Assembly: GCA_012184525.1 (NCBI GenBank)
Contig: WOFQ01000101.1
Span: 1-52,442, forward strand
Length of the DNA stretch: 52,442 bases
Reading direction: 5' to 3'
From: Xenoacremonium recifei
Lineage: Eukaryota > Ascomycota > Sordariomycetes > Hypocreales > Nectriaceae
Shown: one piece after another, positions 21,252 through 32,229 of the stretch
Position numbering within the stretch: position 1 is the stretch's first letter
Layout of the letters: every line of letters begins with the position of its first letter
The notes under the pieces: generated by a model
Seen by the model: only the letters and a program-made list of their open reading frames with translations
The model's database searches: none
What the model was told of the DNA's origin: nothing
Position numbers and translations under genes: made by a program

Positions 21252-22982
21252 CTAGCGTTTCAAATGCCAACGAAGAGCAGCAATGACTATAACTAAGACA
21301 GTATAGCATCCAAGGTGAGTTGAGAAGGCAATGAAGTAACGAGGCGCATCTCTAGCAAGGAAGACTTGGGGACCTGGGGGTAAGGTTAGTTAACTGATGG
21401 AAATTGAATTTCTTTCCAGAGATATGTAACGTACCAATAGCTGCTGCTGTCGCCCAGGACACAAAGTTCGCGGCGACAACTGTTGCCTTTTTTGTCTGGC
21501 CAGCCACATTGCGACTAATCATCGAAAGAGCAAGGGTTTGCGCAGACCAAAAAGAGAGGGTAATATAGTAACTGATCAAGAGCCCAATACGGGTGGCCTC
21601 GTTTTTGTTTTCGACAGTCATCAGGACAATTGTACCAATGAAGGATCTGCAAATTACTTGTTAGAATTGTGATAAAAACGAGGGAAAGACTGGGACTTAT
21701 GGGATGCAGAATAATCCCATGACAAGGAGGTTCTGACCAGTCTTTCTGACCAGCCAGATAGTGGAAAACAGGATTAACATGATATAGAACCCAAGAACCA
21801 TAGCGAGTAATTGAGTCTGTAAAACAGTGAAATGAAATCCCTCGATAATAATGGCCTTGAATGCGCCGAGCCCACTCGTCGGTAGAGTCGTGCAAATAGA
21901 AATAAGACAATAGCCCCAGGTCTGAGGATCGCGAAGTGCCTCAATCGCCTGTTCTTTTCGGAATTTCTTGTTTTGTAAGCTTGTCTGGTTTTCTCGGACT
22001 CGTTCGACCATAAGCTTCTTATCAGCCTCTGTGAAGCATTTAGCGCGTATGGGGGAGTCGGGCATCCAAAAGTAGATAAAGATACCCCAAAACACCGTAA
22101 AGCCACCATAAGTAATAAAGAGTGCCTGCCACGACTTTAACGGCCCGCTCTTTATTAAGGCAAAGGAGTAAGCCAGAAGACCGCCGACTATTTGCTGTCC
22201 TCCATTCATCATGTACCTAGAACACAATGCGTTAGGGGATATTGGACAAAGGCTCAGGCTAGACGCTTATACCAGTAAGAGACAGCAGCTGCTTGTTCGG
22301 ATCTTTTATACCACATTGCACTAAGTACCAAGATTCAGTACCGACCGCTCCGAAGCTATATGGGAAATAATTCTAACCTGAGAACGACAAATGTTGGCTG
22401 ACAGCAGGTTTCAAAGACGCCAAGCAGCGTACGAACGACCACAAGGCTCTTGAAGTCATGGCAGGCTGCGTGGCAAGCAAGAACCACTCCCCAACAGATG
22501 ATGTTAAAGGATAAGTATTTCGCGATAGGTACCCGTTGCAGGATCAGGTTTGTCGGATATTCACAGACAAGCACCGCGATATAGATGCATGTGGTCAACC
22601 ACGAAAACTAGGGAAGCATAACGTAAGAAATTGCAAGAAACAAGATACTCAAGATGTTCACTACCTGTTGGCCAACAAGGTGATTATCGGTGTTGAAATC
22701 CATAATAGAAACGAAAGAGATGGTGCCTTTGTCAAGAGCTTGCATGAAGTACGTGACGATCATGATCAGAAGAACCCTGCGGTCAATCATCCTTTTCAGC
22801 CGTTTGTTGGTGGCCTCGTCAATCTCAACGAAGCCATCTCCTGCATACTCAGCAAGTTCATGGTCGATTCTCTCGGCCTTGAGATTCAAAGAATGAACTG
22901 TCTGGGTATCGCCAGCGACATTGGCATTCTCGATTCGGATATCGGAGGCGACGGTCGGGACAACATCCACACTCGCGCCCAT
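21252..22982 (-). CDS. MFS permease of the anion:cation symporter (DAL5/TNA1-like) family
   Basis: Twelve-helix plasma-membrane importer for small organic anions. Exon 1 carries the hydrophilic N-terminus and TM1 (RRVLLIMIVTYFMQALDKGTISF), joins across an intron to FSWLTTCIYIAVLVCEYPTNLILQRVPIAKYL, then RTLLGVFETCCQPTF, a helix with YMMNGGQQIVGGLLAYSFA, the central loop FWMPDSPIRAKCFTEADK (typical of the ACS family), RDPQTWGYCLISI, and the last helices ending LRWHLKR. All introns inspected have standard borders. It diverges from the GH105 hydrolase at 23625 across a 642-bp promoter, so import of an unsaturated uronate disaccharide is plausible; nicotinate, allantoate or another anion cannot be excluded. 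Confidence 0.88.
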
Positions 22983-23624
22983 TATGAGAATAAGCGTTTA
23001 CAGACTTATTGAGGGGAAAAGGCTATCAATGAAGAGGTACCAAGACTGGAAATGCTGAAGAGATGGATCGACTCAGAGGGCGGGCAAGCCTTCAGATTTA
23101 TGGACAATAAGCGAGGACCGGTCTGGTATGCTATGCTAAGTTTGAAGGCACCTTCGGTCTACTTGTTTCTCTGTCACTACGGCTTTAGGCCCAGTTGGTA
23201 CATCGTATTATCGGTTCTACACGACTCATGTCATTGCTCTAGTTGCCCCATGGGGCCCCAAGTCGACTCATTCCGCGCCTGGTTAACCCCCAACCTACCC
23301 ACCCCCAACAACAATTTCCAGACAAGACTTAGCGTGATCCTTCGGTAAACACCCACATCCTGATCAAGATAAGAACTGCAACCCGACCCCCAAAGCCGGC
23401 TTGTTTTGTCGTCTTTAAAAATCACGACGGGGCAGTTCCTCGGTGTAACATGGACCGAGAAGCAGGGCTACTCGGGTATAATATTGCGAACTGCTACTTG
23501 ATTACAAGGGTTCTGCCTACTGCCTAACCTTTTCACTGCGGATAAAACTTTACGTATTACGCTGCTCCCCTCGCTTCTCCAGCGCCACCCTTTTCATCAG
23601 ACCAGGAAATCAGGAGTCTCCGAC
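22983..23624. promoter_or_regulatory. Divergent promoter of permease and GH105 gene
   Basis: No supportable gene. It contains overlapping palindromes CCCCATGGGG (23246-23255) and TGGGGCCCCA (23251-23260), and a C-rich pyrimidine tract (about 23288-23308). Binding proteins are unknown. Confidence 0.45.
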
Positions 23625-24794
23625 ATGGATAAAGCGCAGAACCCAAATCTTGCAGATATTCACGCCAAAATCGACACACTCATTCAAAATCTGGTCGGGT
23701 TGTCTGATCCGGACAAGAAATATGTGTATCGCCTCCCTAATGGCCAACTCCTTGACACCAAGGGTTGGGATGGCTGGGACTGGACGCATGGTATAGGGCT
23801 ATACGGCATTTGGAAGTATTATGAACTTACGGCGAATCCTGAGCTACTGAGTATCATGGAGCAATGGTTCAGTGACCACTTCCAGAAGGGGAGTACTGAG
23901 AAAAACATTAACACTATGTCCGTCTTCTTGACTCTGGCATACCTCTACGAAGCCACGGGAAACAAGACTTATTTGCCGTGGCTAGAGGCATGGGCTGAGT
24001 GGGCCATGCATGACCTGCCACGAACTCAGTACGGCGGTATGCAACACATTACCTACGTGAAAATCAATGAGCAGCAACTTTGGGATGATACGTTAATGAT
24101 GACTGCGTTGCCACTTGCAAAGATCGGGAAGCTTCTTAATCGACCAGCCTATATAGAAGAGGCTCTGCGACAAATGTTTATCCTGGTGCAGTATCTTTTT
24201 GACCCCAAGACTGGTCTGTTCTTCCATGGCTGGAAATTCGACTATACAACACCCGGGAGAACAGGACACAACTTTGCAGAAGCACGGTGGGCGCGAGGAA
24301 ACAGCTGGCTCACCATAGTTATTCCGGAAATGCTGGAGCTTTTGGCCCATGACGATGCCACTCCAGCGATGGGCGCCTTGAGGGCTCACCTTACAAACAC
24401 CCTTACTGCCCAATGTCGAGCGCTAGCTAGTCTACAAGAACCATGTGGGCTTTGGAGGACGCTTCTTGATTGTCCAGCATCTGAAGGCTCGTATCCCGAG
24501 GCATCTGCTACAGCAGGCTTCGCGTATGGTATTATGAAGGCAAGACGGATTAGGATATTACCCCCGGAAATTGGACTGCCTTCTGTCAATACCACTTACG
24601 ATGAAATCGCGAATCGTGCGGTGAGAGCGGTTCTAGATTGTGTTTCGGAAAAGGGGGAGCTTCTCAACACGAGTTTTGGAACTGGTATGGGTGACACACT
24701 GCAGTTTTATAAAGACATTCCCTTGACGGCTATGCCTTATGGCCAAGCTATGGCGATAATGGCCTTGGTGGAGTTTGCCCGCTCTTACTACTAG
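23625..24794 (+). CDS. GH105-type unsaturated rhamnogalacturonyl hydrolase
   Basis: Single-exon, 389 aa, (alpha/alpha)6-barrel family. WDGWDWTHGIGLYGIWKYYE near the N-terminus, YLYEATGNKTYLPWLEAWAEWA, the catalytic-Asp segment QLWDDTLMMTALPLAKIG, FFHGWKFD, and ARWARGNSWLTIVIPEMLEL all match GH105/YteR proteins, which hydrate and cleave the unsaturated galacturonyl residue left by pectate or rhamnogalacturonan lyases. No signal peptide, so it acts in the cytosol and needs an importer, which the divergent permease could supply. The 3' end lies only ~70 bp from the convergent reductase gene. Confidence 0.93.
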   Translation: MDKAQNPNLADIHAKIDTLIQNLVGLSDPDKKYVYRLPNGQLLDTKGWDGWDWTHGIGLYGIWKYYELTANPELLSIMEQWFSDHFQKGSTEKNINTMSVFLTLAYLYEATGNKTYLPWLEAWAEWAMHDLPRTQYGGMQHITYVKINEQQLWDDTLMMTALPLAKIGKLLNRPAYIEEALRQMFILVQYLFDPKTGLFFHGWKFDYTTPGRTGHNFAEARWARGNSWLTIVIPEMLELLAHDDATPAMGALRAHLTNTLTAQCRALASLQEPCGLWRTLLDCPASEGSYPEASATAGFAYGIMKARRIRILPPEIGLPSVNTTYDEIANRAVRAVLDCVSEKGELLNTSFGTGMGDTLQFYKDIPLTAMPYGQAMAIMALVEFARSYY

Positions 24795-24867
24795 GAATTA
24801 GGGACAATCTCTCGATCATCAGTAACTATGACCGCGCTGGCTTTCTCATCAAATTGAGTGACTAGGT

Positions 24868-26091
24868 CTATTTACTGCTGAGATTTAAACTGCTCTTGGT
24901 TAGCATTAATAAACTGTCTCTAAGGGTTGTAAACCCCGGTCTTCCCATCCTTCTCAACAATTCCTCTGCTCTCCCCCTTTGTTCGATCTGAGTGAGGTCC
25001 TCCCATATCCCTGGTACATCTTGCATGAATTCCCTGTCAGAGAAGAGCACACGGAACTCTTGAAGCACAATGTTCCAATTATATGGAGCGGCGTAGGCAA
25101 ACAGGCGCTCATTTACCACGCTAGAATCTGTCAAAGCGGCGATGTGAAGACGGCCGGTATCCTGGACATCAACAAACCATTCTACAGTTGTTAACTTCTG
25201 GTCTTGCACCTAATTAAGCCGTACCAACCTGCTGGATAATCTTTGATGAAAGTCTGTATAGACTCTTGATCGTTGACAAACAGCGCATGTGCCATAAATG
25301 CCGTGGATGGATAGCCTTGGTGTTCCACGCTCAGGATCTTGCCAAAGTTGCCGCCTGGAAGAACTTTGCAACCGTCAGTAGAGTTCTCTTTTTGAGACTT
25401 CGCATCTAACTTGCCACAGTTAATGATCATCTCCGATGAATTGTCCTTAGCCCATTGCCACATGACTTGTTCCCCTTTGACCTTACTGGCCCCGTACACA
25501 AAGAAACCCTTCTCAGCATCGGACAGAGCTTCTGGCAAATTCTTCGAAAGTTCGACACTCTCCTCGTTCCAAGAGTCCTTTGTAATCAATGATGCGTCAT
25601 TTGGCTTAGGATTTGCGGCGGCTGTTGCGGATGAGGTCAGCACGAAGCGTTTCACGCCCGCGGTTTTTGCCGCTGACTTGAGAATTCCGAGGGTGCTGTT
25701 GACGGCAGATGGGATAACATTCTCCGGGTTGGGGTCTAGGTTCACAACCGAAGCAACATGAACCACCCCCGAGCAGCCTATGCCGAGATATCAGTCACCC
25801 GGAAAAAATAGTAAGTTGATTCAAACTAATTCGCTTACCCTCCAGAGCCTGATCGAAGGCCCCAATCTTTGTCATATCTGGGATCTCAACTAGCCCAAAA
25901 AGCCCCTCGCCGAACTTTTTGTCAAAATACTCCAGCATCCAGCAACTTCTCTCAATGCTTCGGACAGCGCCACGGACCTTGTAACCATACTCAAGGGCTT
26001 GGTCAACAATATGAGATCCAATATACCCGTTAGCTCCCGTGACTAGGATTTTGGAGCCTAGAGGAAGAACGCTATTGTTTATAGATGCCAT
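24868..26091 (-). CDS. NAD(P)-dependent extended SDR (aldehyde/ketone reductase, Gre2/DFR-like)
   Basis: N-terminus SKILVTGANGYIGSHIVDQAL is the TGxxGxxG Rossmann motif, followed by VRGAVRSIE. An intron (GTAAGC) joins LEG to CSGVVHVASVV; the catalytic segment is LTSSATAA...FFVYGASKVKGE (Ser, YxxxK). A third junction, INC to VLPGGNFG, is best explained by a GC-AG intron (GCAAGT donor); a weak GT alternative would give F instead of V. The last intron joins YPA to EWFVDVQDTGRLHIAAL, the family's usual C-terminal helix entry. About 340 aa, cytosolic. Its upstream region, shared with the regulator pseudogene, holds a GATAAGCGCGTCTAT element, linking it to the amine oxidase locus; reduction of an amine-derived aldehyde is possible but speculative. 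Confidence 0.88.
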
Positions 26092-26247
26092 CCGGAGAGG
26101 TTCAATTTGTGAATTCTACAAAGGCATGGAACTCGCTCAATAATCATTTGATGAAATTAGGTTGGATACTATGGCTGACACGTATCTATATATAAGAGGC
26201 AACAGAGTGTGGATTTTAAAGTAGCAAAATCGGAAGGTTCCATCACA

Positions 26248-26262
26248 GATAAGCGCGTCTAT
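26248..26262 (+). promoter_or_regulatory. GATAAGCGCGTCTAT element, copy 3
   Basis: Third exact copy of the 15-mer, about 160 bp upstream of the reductase start (26091, minus strand) and 116 bp before the ATG of the pseudogene at 26364. Its GATA half (AGATAA) fits HGATAR. Confidence 0.7.
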
Positions 26263-26363
26263 GAGTGGGGTTTGGTAAGGCAAATTTGCAGATACCCCGC
26301 ATGGTCTATCAACTGTCCACTGGGCTTCCCTAGTCTACATCAGCTCTCGCATCGAGCCTAACG

Positions 26364-27238
26364 GTGGATCATATTCCCCCGCCACGCTCCACGCCCACCA
26401 CAGTGGCAGATCGCGTATCTGCCCGTCTTGTGGCCCAACTCGAGGAGTATGCTGTTAATTACCTCCTCAGGATAGTCGGTTATGTGCCGTTACTTCCTCA
26501 CAGAGTGGCAGAGAGTCCTGCATTGCGCGACGTGTTGGCTCTATTTTGTTCCACTTGGGCTAAACCAGAGGCTCCATGAGCTGCTTCGAAGCCCAGATGC
26601 GTCAGATCTGATCGACAGAGCATTAGCCTTTGAGAGTCAAGTAACTGGACTTGCTGCGGAGGTGAGAAGTTTTGGAAAGCATTTCATGGGAACCCTCCGG
26701 GAAATAGGCCACGTTCTTGCAGTAGTAGATGCCGAGTGGATGACTGGGTGCCGGTACGAGTTTTTAGCCCTGTTCTCCCAGCGATGCGTCGTGTCCTACT
26801 ACACTTTTGCCCTTATTCTCAATCATATGCTCTTCAAGATCAGCCGTCTCCTCAGTCAAGGAGGCTCTGCACTCGATCTCGAGTATAAAGACTTGTGTCG
26901 AAACTTGTGGATGTGCTATCCCTTTGTCCGACAGATTGGACTCTTGGCTTGAGGTGGCCTTTGCTGGAGTCCTGATGGTCACCTACGAAGGCGCGAACAA
27001 GTTTGAGAAAGCTTGTCTGCTAAATTGCCTTCACAAAATGGACAGGCACGGAAGGGGACTCCTGACGGAGGATAAGCTCCTGGAGAGTTATGTTCTCCAT
27101 ACTGCCTGCATTGTAACTGGACGGTGCTATCTACCGCCTCGGACGTCAACCCTGCAGAATTTTCCGTTTCGAATGTTGACGCCAGATAACGTCCTGCGTC
27201 TCTGCGAAGAGGCTTGCTTCTGTAGAATTAGAATCTAA
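26364..27238 (+). pseudogene. Regulator-like pseudogene (Fungal_trans_2-type effector domain, two frameshifts)
   Basis: Three frames carry consecutive parts of one domain typical of the effector half of fungal regulators. The first (26364 to ~26560) ends YVPLLPHRVAESPALRDVLALF; the family reading then continues one frame over at NQRLHELLRSPDASDLI and on through CVVSYYTFALILNHMLFKI to MCYPFVRQIG (~26940); it shifts again to SWLEVAFAGVLMVTYEGANK and ends near LTEDKLLESYVLHTACIVTGR. No intron signals explain the shifts (the only GT...AG at the second is 9 nt). No zinc cluster is present upstream. It keeps a GATAAGCGCGTCTAT element in the same place relative to the ATG as the live regulator at 18821, suggesting a decayed relative. 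Confidence 0.65.
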
Positions 27239-29153
27239 GCACTGTATTATTCACTAGTCACTAGAAAACTTCATTATATAGTAGCTTTCTGTATCTGATG
27301 AGAGTAAAATTAATAGGTCCCTAGAAGAAGATAACGAGAGCCCAGGAAATGAGTGTCACATCGTTTTCTTGAGTTGAAGTAAGCCTAAAAGGAGCAATTG
27401 GGTTAATAAGGGTCCGCTAATCTCTGCCTCATATCTCGAGAGCTTTCCTAAATGACCTGGTCCCAAAGACTATCTTTCTGCTTGTCTTATAGTGCCTTCT
27501 ATTCTGTCTCCGCTCGCCTTCCTAAACCCTCATTTTGTAAATGCTGCGATCACTAGAGATAAGGGCCATAGTCTGGAAGTCTATCATTGCTTTGGCCATT
27601 CTGTATTCCCGTAATCATTTTAATGACGTGCAAGCCTCCAATAACTAGTTTTGCGTCTCGTTTCTTTTTGTTTTTGATATAGCGGAATACTAAGGCGCTG
27701 AGTACAATAAGCTCGATGAGATCATCAGAGGCTATAATATAGATCTCGAGTTTTCTGTCGCTTTGGGCCAGCTGGTTTTTAGACTTGCCAACACCAAGGT
27801 GATCCAATTTGCGGTTTGAGGCATTCTTTAACTGCCAGCCCACAGGTGCACCCGTTGGCAATGGCATCGTGACCCATTAAAGGTCCCCATCGCGCATTTA
27901 ATCATATGCATCTCCCTCATAGACATCCACTCGATGGTTCCCTGGTACCCACTGTGTATGAAGTTGTTCCCAGAGGCTGTACCGAGTACGTTGTATATAT
28001 GTGGGAATCCCTGTTAGAGCGTGAGATGAGGCTCAAGGGCCTGTGTGACGGGTCGAGCTTCAGGGGAGGACCCAACGCGATGGAATAGTGTGAGGCCGGG
28101 CTGATTATCAGGAGCATGGAAGATCAAGACGAAGCCGTTGGCTCCGACGCCAGTACCGGTAGCACCACTGGATGGTTCCGTCTCCAACATCCAGGGCATT
28201 GCGAGCATTGTGACTTATAATAACTTACCTTTTGGATCAGAAGATGAGGCCCTTAGGTATATGACGGGATTATGTGAGTGATAACAATCAGAAGAAGCAC
28301 TGGACTCGGGAGAGAACGTTGTCTAGATATAACTTCCTCTTCGATTTCAAGAGTTCTCGTACATCGTGTCATGGGACTGACTTGCTCTGGCACCTCGATG
28401 TGATGATGTCAATGCGCAACTTGATACTGATCAATGAATCAAGGGCTTCTTATTGAGATGTTGTAATGAGCTTGATTCAAGAAATCTATCTAGAGAGAGG
28501 GGAAGACTACTTATACAAGTATGTATAAAGAGACCTTCCGTCAGATACTCCAAGCTTCCTCTTAAGGCAAACTGATCTCCAGTAAATATGCCTGCCTTTA
28601 GGCAAGCACACATCCAAACGTATACCAGACGGCTAGGGGCATAGGAGTCCCACTTCAACACTTCCTTGGCAGGATCGTCTTGTCATCAAAGCCCAGCATA
28701 AGTGACATAGCCTGAGAGATTGTTGAAATAAGTTCGCAACTGGAGGCGCTGATCTGAGTGGCCACAACCATCGAAGCTAGCGCCATATTACCAAAAAGGG
28801 TAATATATCACACATCACTTCCGCTGTAAGGAGGGTGCTGGCTGCAGTAATTCTTGCCACTGAAACAGAGACAAGGGAGTTGATGCGGATTGCCTCGGTC
28901 ACATTCGACGTCTTCGAGTCGTAAAAACGTCATAAAAATGATATCTGCCAAATTTTGACGCAACACCAAAGCTGTGAGGATGCGACCTCCGTCGAGTAAT
29001 GACGTCGCGAGTAGAAGACGGACCACCAAGCCCAGCTCAAATGAACGCTAGAGAAGGATAAGTATATAAGCTCAGAGGTTAACTCGTGAAACTTTCATAT
29101 TCTCTTCGTCCCTCGTTCACATCCTTTATCGCTTATCAGTGGGTTCTTTCAAT
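27239..29153. other. 1.9-kb region with no supportable gene
   Basis: Several ORFs of 60-100 codons occur on both strands (for example 27553-27867 and 28014-28208, minus), none with recognisable domains, splice context or neighbours that would support them. It may contain decayed coding sequence next to two pseudogenes. Confidence 0.5.
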
Positions 29154-29633
29154 ATGCGTTATACTTCAGCTGCCACTCTACTCGCGCTCGCTGGCTCTGC
29201 TACCAGCTATTGGTGCCCAGGCGTCCTACCAGGGCATAGTGGCGGAACTACCGACAACTACTGCTACGTCAGCGGCCATTCCACAATCAGTCATTGTTCT
29301 GGTTAGCCAAATTGTAAGCGCGCACCGACAGATTGCTCAGCCAGTATCCCCGTGACGGCTACGAACTACGACGACATCGTGTCCAGTGCTAGTTCCAAAT
29401 ACCTTCAGCCTGGTGCTACCCGAGGTGATTCAGCCGCTGCTACAAGCACATCTGATGGTGCCTCTCCAACGACTGATGGTAAGTTATCTTCTCGCCAGCC
29501 TGGTCCTCTTTAATACTGAGAGCATAAAAATAGGCTCTGACATAGGGCTGCTTCCGATAATGGCGCTCCTAAGCACGCCATCCTCAATTTTGCGCCTGTT
29601 TGTGCAGCTCTTATGGCCTACGCCACGCTGTGA
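29154..29633 (+). pseudogene. Small secreted, Cys-containing, GPI-type protein gene, probably broken
   Basis: ATG at 29154 gives a good signal peptide (MRYTSAATLLALAGSATSYW) and then a Cys-bearing stretch (CPGVLPGHSG, NYCYVSGHS, SHCSG) that runs into a TAG. A second frame resumes with TDCSASIPVTATNYDD and a Ser/Thr-rich stretch; a third, after a GTAAGT intron start near 29480, ends PVCAALMAYATL, like a GPI-anchor signal. The first join would need a 30-nt intron and the last is one base out of phase, so either I miss an exon or the gene is dead. The intended product would be a small secreted or wall-anchored protein of unknown role. Confidence 0.4.
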
Positions 29634-30038
29634 TAACGACATGATGGAGCTCTGGAGGCCATGCGTTAGTTCTTTACATCCTGGACTGTTGATTGGGTCA
29701 ATGTTATGCTTTTATATAAGTACCAATAGGATATCATGTTTGGAAATTTGCAATCGTTAAACTTTCGAGGTCTCAGAGATCTCCGGGGCCCATGAGAACT
29801 AGGGATAGTGTCAAAACTCTGGTTAACTCGACAAATCCGAGAAATCCGGAATTCTTACGGACTTCTCGAGACATCGAACAATGCTCAAACAATCCTCCTG
29901 ATATAAAATAACCTTCAAAAAGTCTCGTCATAACATTGGAGTTGCTTCTACACATAGGCTATCAATCCTATCTCATTGAAAACTGACGCACTGAAGTAAA
30001 ATCTTAAACCCGACTTTTCCATCTTTGAAACGATAGAT

Positions 30039-31679
30039 TTGAAACTAATAACCGACATGCACACCTCAACCCTTAATTCGGAACCACCACGAATCAATCC
30101 CGAGTCTCGACACTCTGAGTCTTCCTGCAACAGTAAAACAGGCCAGTCTCCAGTCTCGGACCAAGGCATCGAGGCCAACTACACAGATCCTCTTCGCTTC
30201 CCACTATCTGATCTCAGTCGTGGCATCGTAGGTTGGGACAGCCAAGATGACTCCGAAAACCCGCAGAACTTTACATCAGCTCGAAAATGGGGGTTACTGG
30301 CCTTGATGAGTGGAATTAGCTTCATATCGCCCCTTGCATCGAGCATGCTCTCACCAGCAGTGAGCTACGTCGGCAAAGAATTTGAGATTACAAACAAGAC
30401 GCTGCTGTCTTTAAGTGTCAGCATCTACCTACTTGGTTACGTGGTACATATCCTCCCTCCTTTGTATCAGTTGCGAGCCACCCTAATAATGACGGTTATA
30501 CAGTTTGGCCCTCTCCTAATTGCCCCAATGAGCGAGATTTACGGACGCCGAATCGTACTTAGCACTACCAACTGGTTTTTTGTGGCCTGGCAGATTGGAT
30601 GCGCCACCGCTCCAAATATTTCTTGCTTGATCATCTTTCGGTTCCTCGCTGGCATCGGCGGCTCTGGTTGCTTGACACTTGGAGCCGGAGTGATCGCAGA
30701 CTTGTTCCCTATAGAGAAGCGTGGTCTCGCAGCGTCGCTTTGGAGCCTGGGGCCGCTGGTCGGGCCTGTGGTCGGACCTATCTGTGGAGGGTTCATCAGT
30801 GAAAATCCCGGTTGGCGCTGGGTATTTTGGGTTCTGCTTATGGTTGGGAGTGTTGTGTCTCTAGGCATTGAGGTTTTCAACCGGGAAACCTATGCACCTG
30901 TTCTCATTCGATGGAAAGTCAAGCGACTATCGAAAGAGCTTAAACGGACGGACCTCCGCAGTATCTATGAGAAAGGACCTCGGGAAGACTTCATCTTGAA
31001 CACTTTAAAGGCCGGCCTGATGCGACCGCTCTTGCTTCTATTCAAGTCTCCCATCGTCTTTCTGCTTTCTCTGTACCTGGCTCTGGAGTATGGGCTGCTC
31101 TACCTCTTCTTTACGACTATTCCAACGGTTTTCAAGAGTCAGTATGGTTTCTCGATAGGGTGGACAGGACTCGCGTATTTGGGCATCGGCGTGGGCTTCT
31201 TGGCTGGGTTGGTGTCGACCGCTCTCAGCAATGACCTGGTGATGAAGAAACTCGCTCGCAGAAACGGCGACAAGTTCGAGCCCGAGATGAGGCTTCCGAC
31301 CATGGTCTTTTACGCCATCTTCTGCCCTATCAGCTTTTTCTGGTACGGATGGACAACTGACACGGCCGTTCACTGGATTATCCCCATCATCAGCATGATC
31401 CCCTTCGGTTTTGGTCTCATGGGACTATATATACCTATCCAGACTTATGTCATCGACTCGTACCCAAGTTATGCGGCGTCAGGAAATGCTGCACTCACAG
31501 CTTCGCGATCGCTTCTAGGTGCTTTACTTCCTCTTGCTGGACCACAGCTCTTTGCAACACTGGGGCTTGGATGGGGTAATTCATTGCTAGGGTTTGTTTC
31601 GCTTGCGTTTCTACCAGTCCCTGTCATTTTCTTCAGGTACGGGAGGATTATCCGTCAGAAATACCCACTGGAGCTGTAG
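30039..31679 (+). CDS. MFS drug:H+ antiporter-like (DHA1) exporter
   Basis: Twelve-TM exporter. After a ~70-aa hydrophilic N-terminus with GWDSQDDSENPQNFTSARKW (the usual fungal DHA1 entry), TM1 begins; the loop motif is MSEIYGRR, motif C-type GPLVGPVVGPICGGF is in TM5, then NPGWRWVFWVLL and RETYAPVLI. A 60-nt stretch (~30443-30502: GTACAT...CTAATAATGAC...TACAG) has full intron signals, and removing it restores GYVFGPLLIAP, the family reading. It is a multiple of three without stops, so unspliced mRNA stays open. Start could also be the second Met (MHTSTLNSE). The Zn2Cys6 gene at 32230 lies downstream on the same strand. Efflux of a toxic or secreted compound is the likely role. Confidence 0.93.
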   Translation: MKLITDMHTSTLNSEPPRINPESRHSESSCNSKTGQSPVSDQGIEANYTDPLRFPLSDLSRGIVGWDSQDDSENPQNFTSARKWGLLALMSGISFISPLASSMLSPAVSYVGKEFEITNKTLLSLSVSIYLLGYVVHILPPLYQLRATLIMTVIQFGPLLIAPMSEIYGRRIVLSTTNWFFVAWQIGCATAPNISCLIIFRFLAGIGGSGCLTLGAGVIADLFPIEKRGLAASLWSLGPLVGPVVGPICGGFISENPGWRWVFWVLLMVGSVVSLGIEVFNRETYAPVLIRWKVKRLSKELKRTDLRSIYEKGPREDFILNTLKAGLMRPLLLLFKSPIVFLLSLYLALEYGLLYLFFTTIPTVFKSQYGFSIGWTGLAYLGIGVGFLAGLVSTALSNDLVMKKLARRNGDKFEPEMRLPTMVFYAIFCPISFFWYGWTTDTAVHWIIPIISMIPFGFGLMGLYIPIQTYVIDSYPSYAASGNAALTASRSLLGALLPLAGPQLFATLGLGWGNSLLGFVSLAFLPVPVIFFRYGRIIRQKYPLEL

Positions 31680-32229
31680 GACAATTGGGAGAGTTTGTTT
31701 GGGCATTAGCTTGAGGTCTCTGTCATGCAAAGAAGCTCAGCGATAATCGAGGCTATGGCGGAGTGGATCAAAGTCCAAGTTAAGAATTTGTTCAAACTTA
31801 TTAAATGCATTTTTTCCAGTACATCAAAGAAAGGGAACAATTCTAAAACCGAGGAGATAACATCTCCTATCTGATCTTCATTTATGTATAGCTCCTCATG
31901 CAAAAGAAAATAAGATTTATACCAGATAAAGCTCTTTTATTTATTTTTAGATATCATTCAAATCATTACTATCAAGTCAAACTTACGAGAATGAGCCACA
32001 CATTGGTATAGGGTGGGCTCAATGACTAATCAACAGCACCACAAAACCGAGAAACCCGAGAAACCCGACATCTCCGGCGCTAACTCATATCGGGACGTCA
32101 CAAATCACTCCCGTCCGCAGATTTCATACGATACAATCCGTCGTCTCGTTTGGAAAGACATTTCTCTTTCCAAATTCCAATCTTGTGACCAGACTTCGAA
32201 TATAAATTACTAAGCTTCGCGTTTTCCGC

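Noticed and set aside
27553..27867. 104-codon minus-strand ORF.
   Set aside because: No recognisable domain, signal or neighbour relation; length is compatible with chance.
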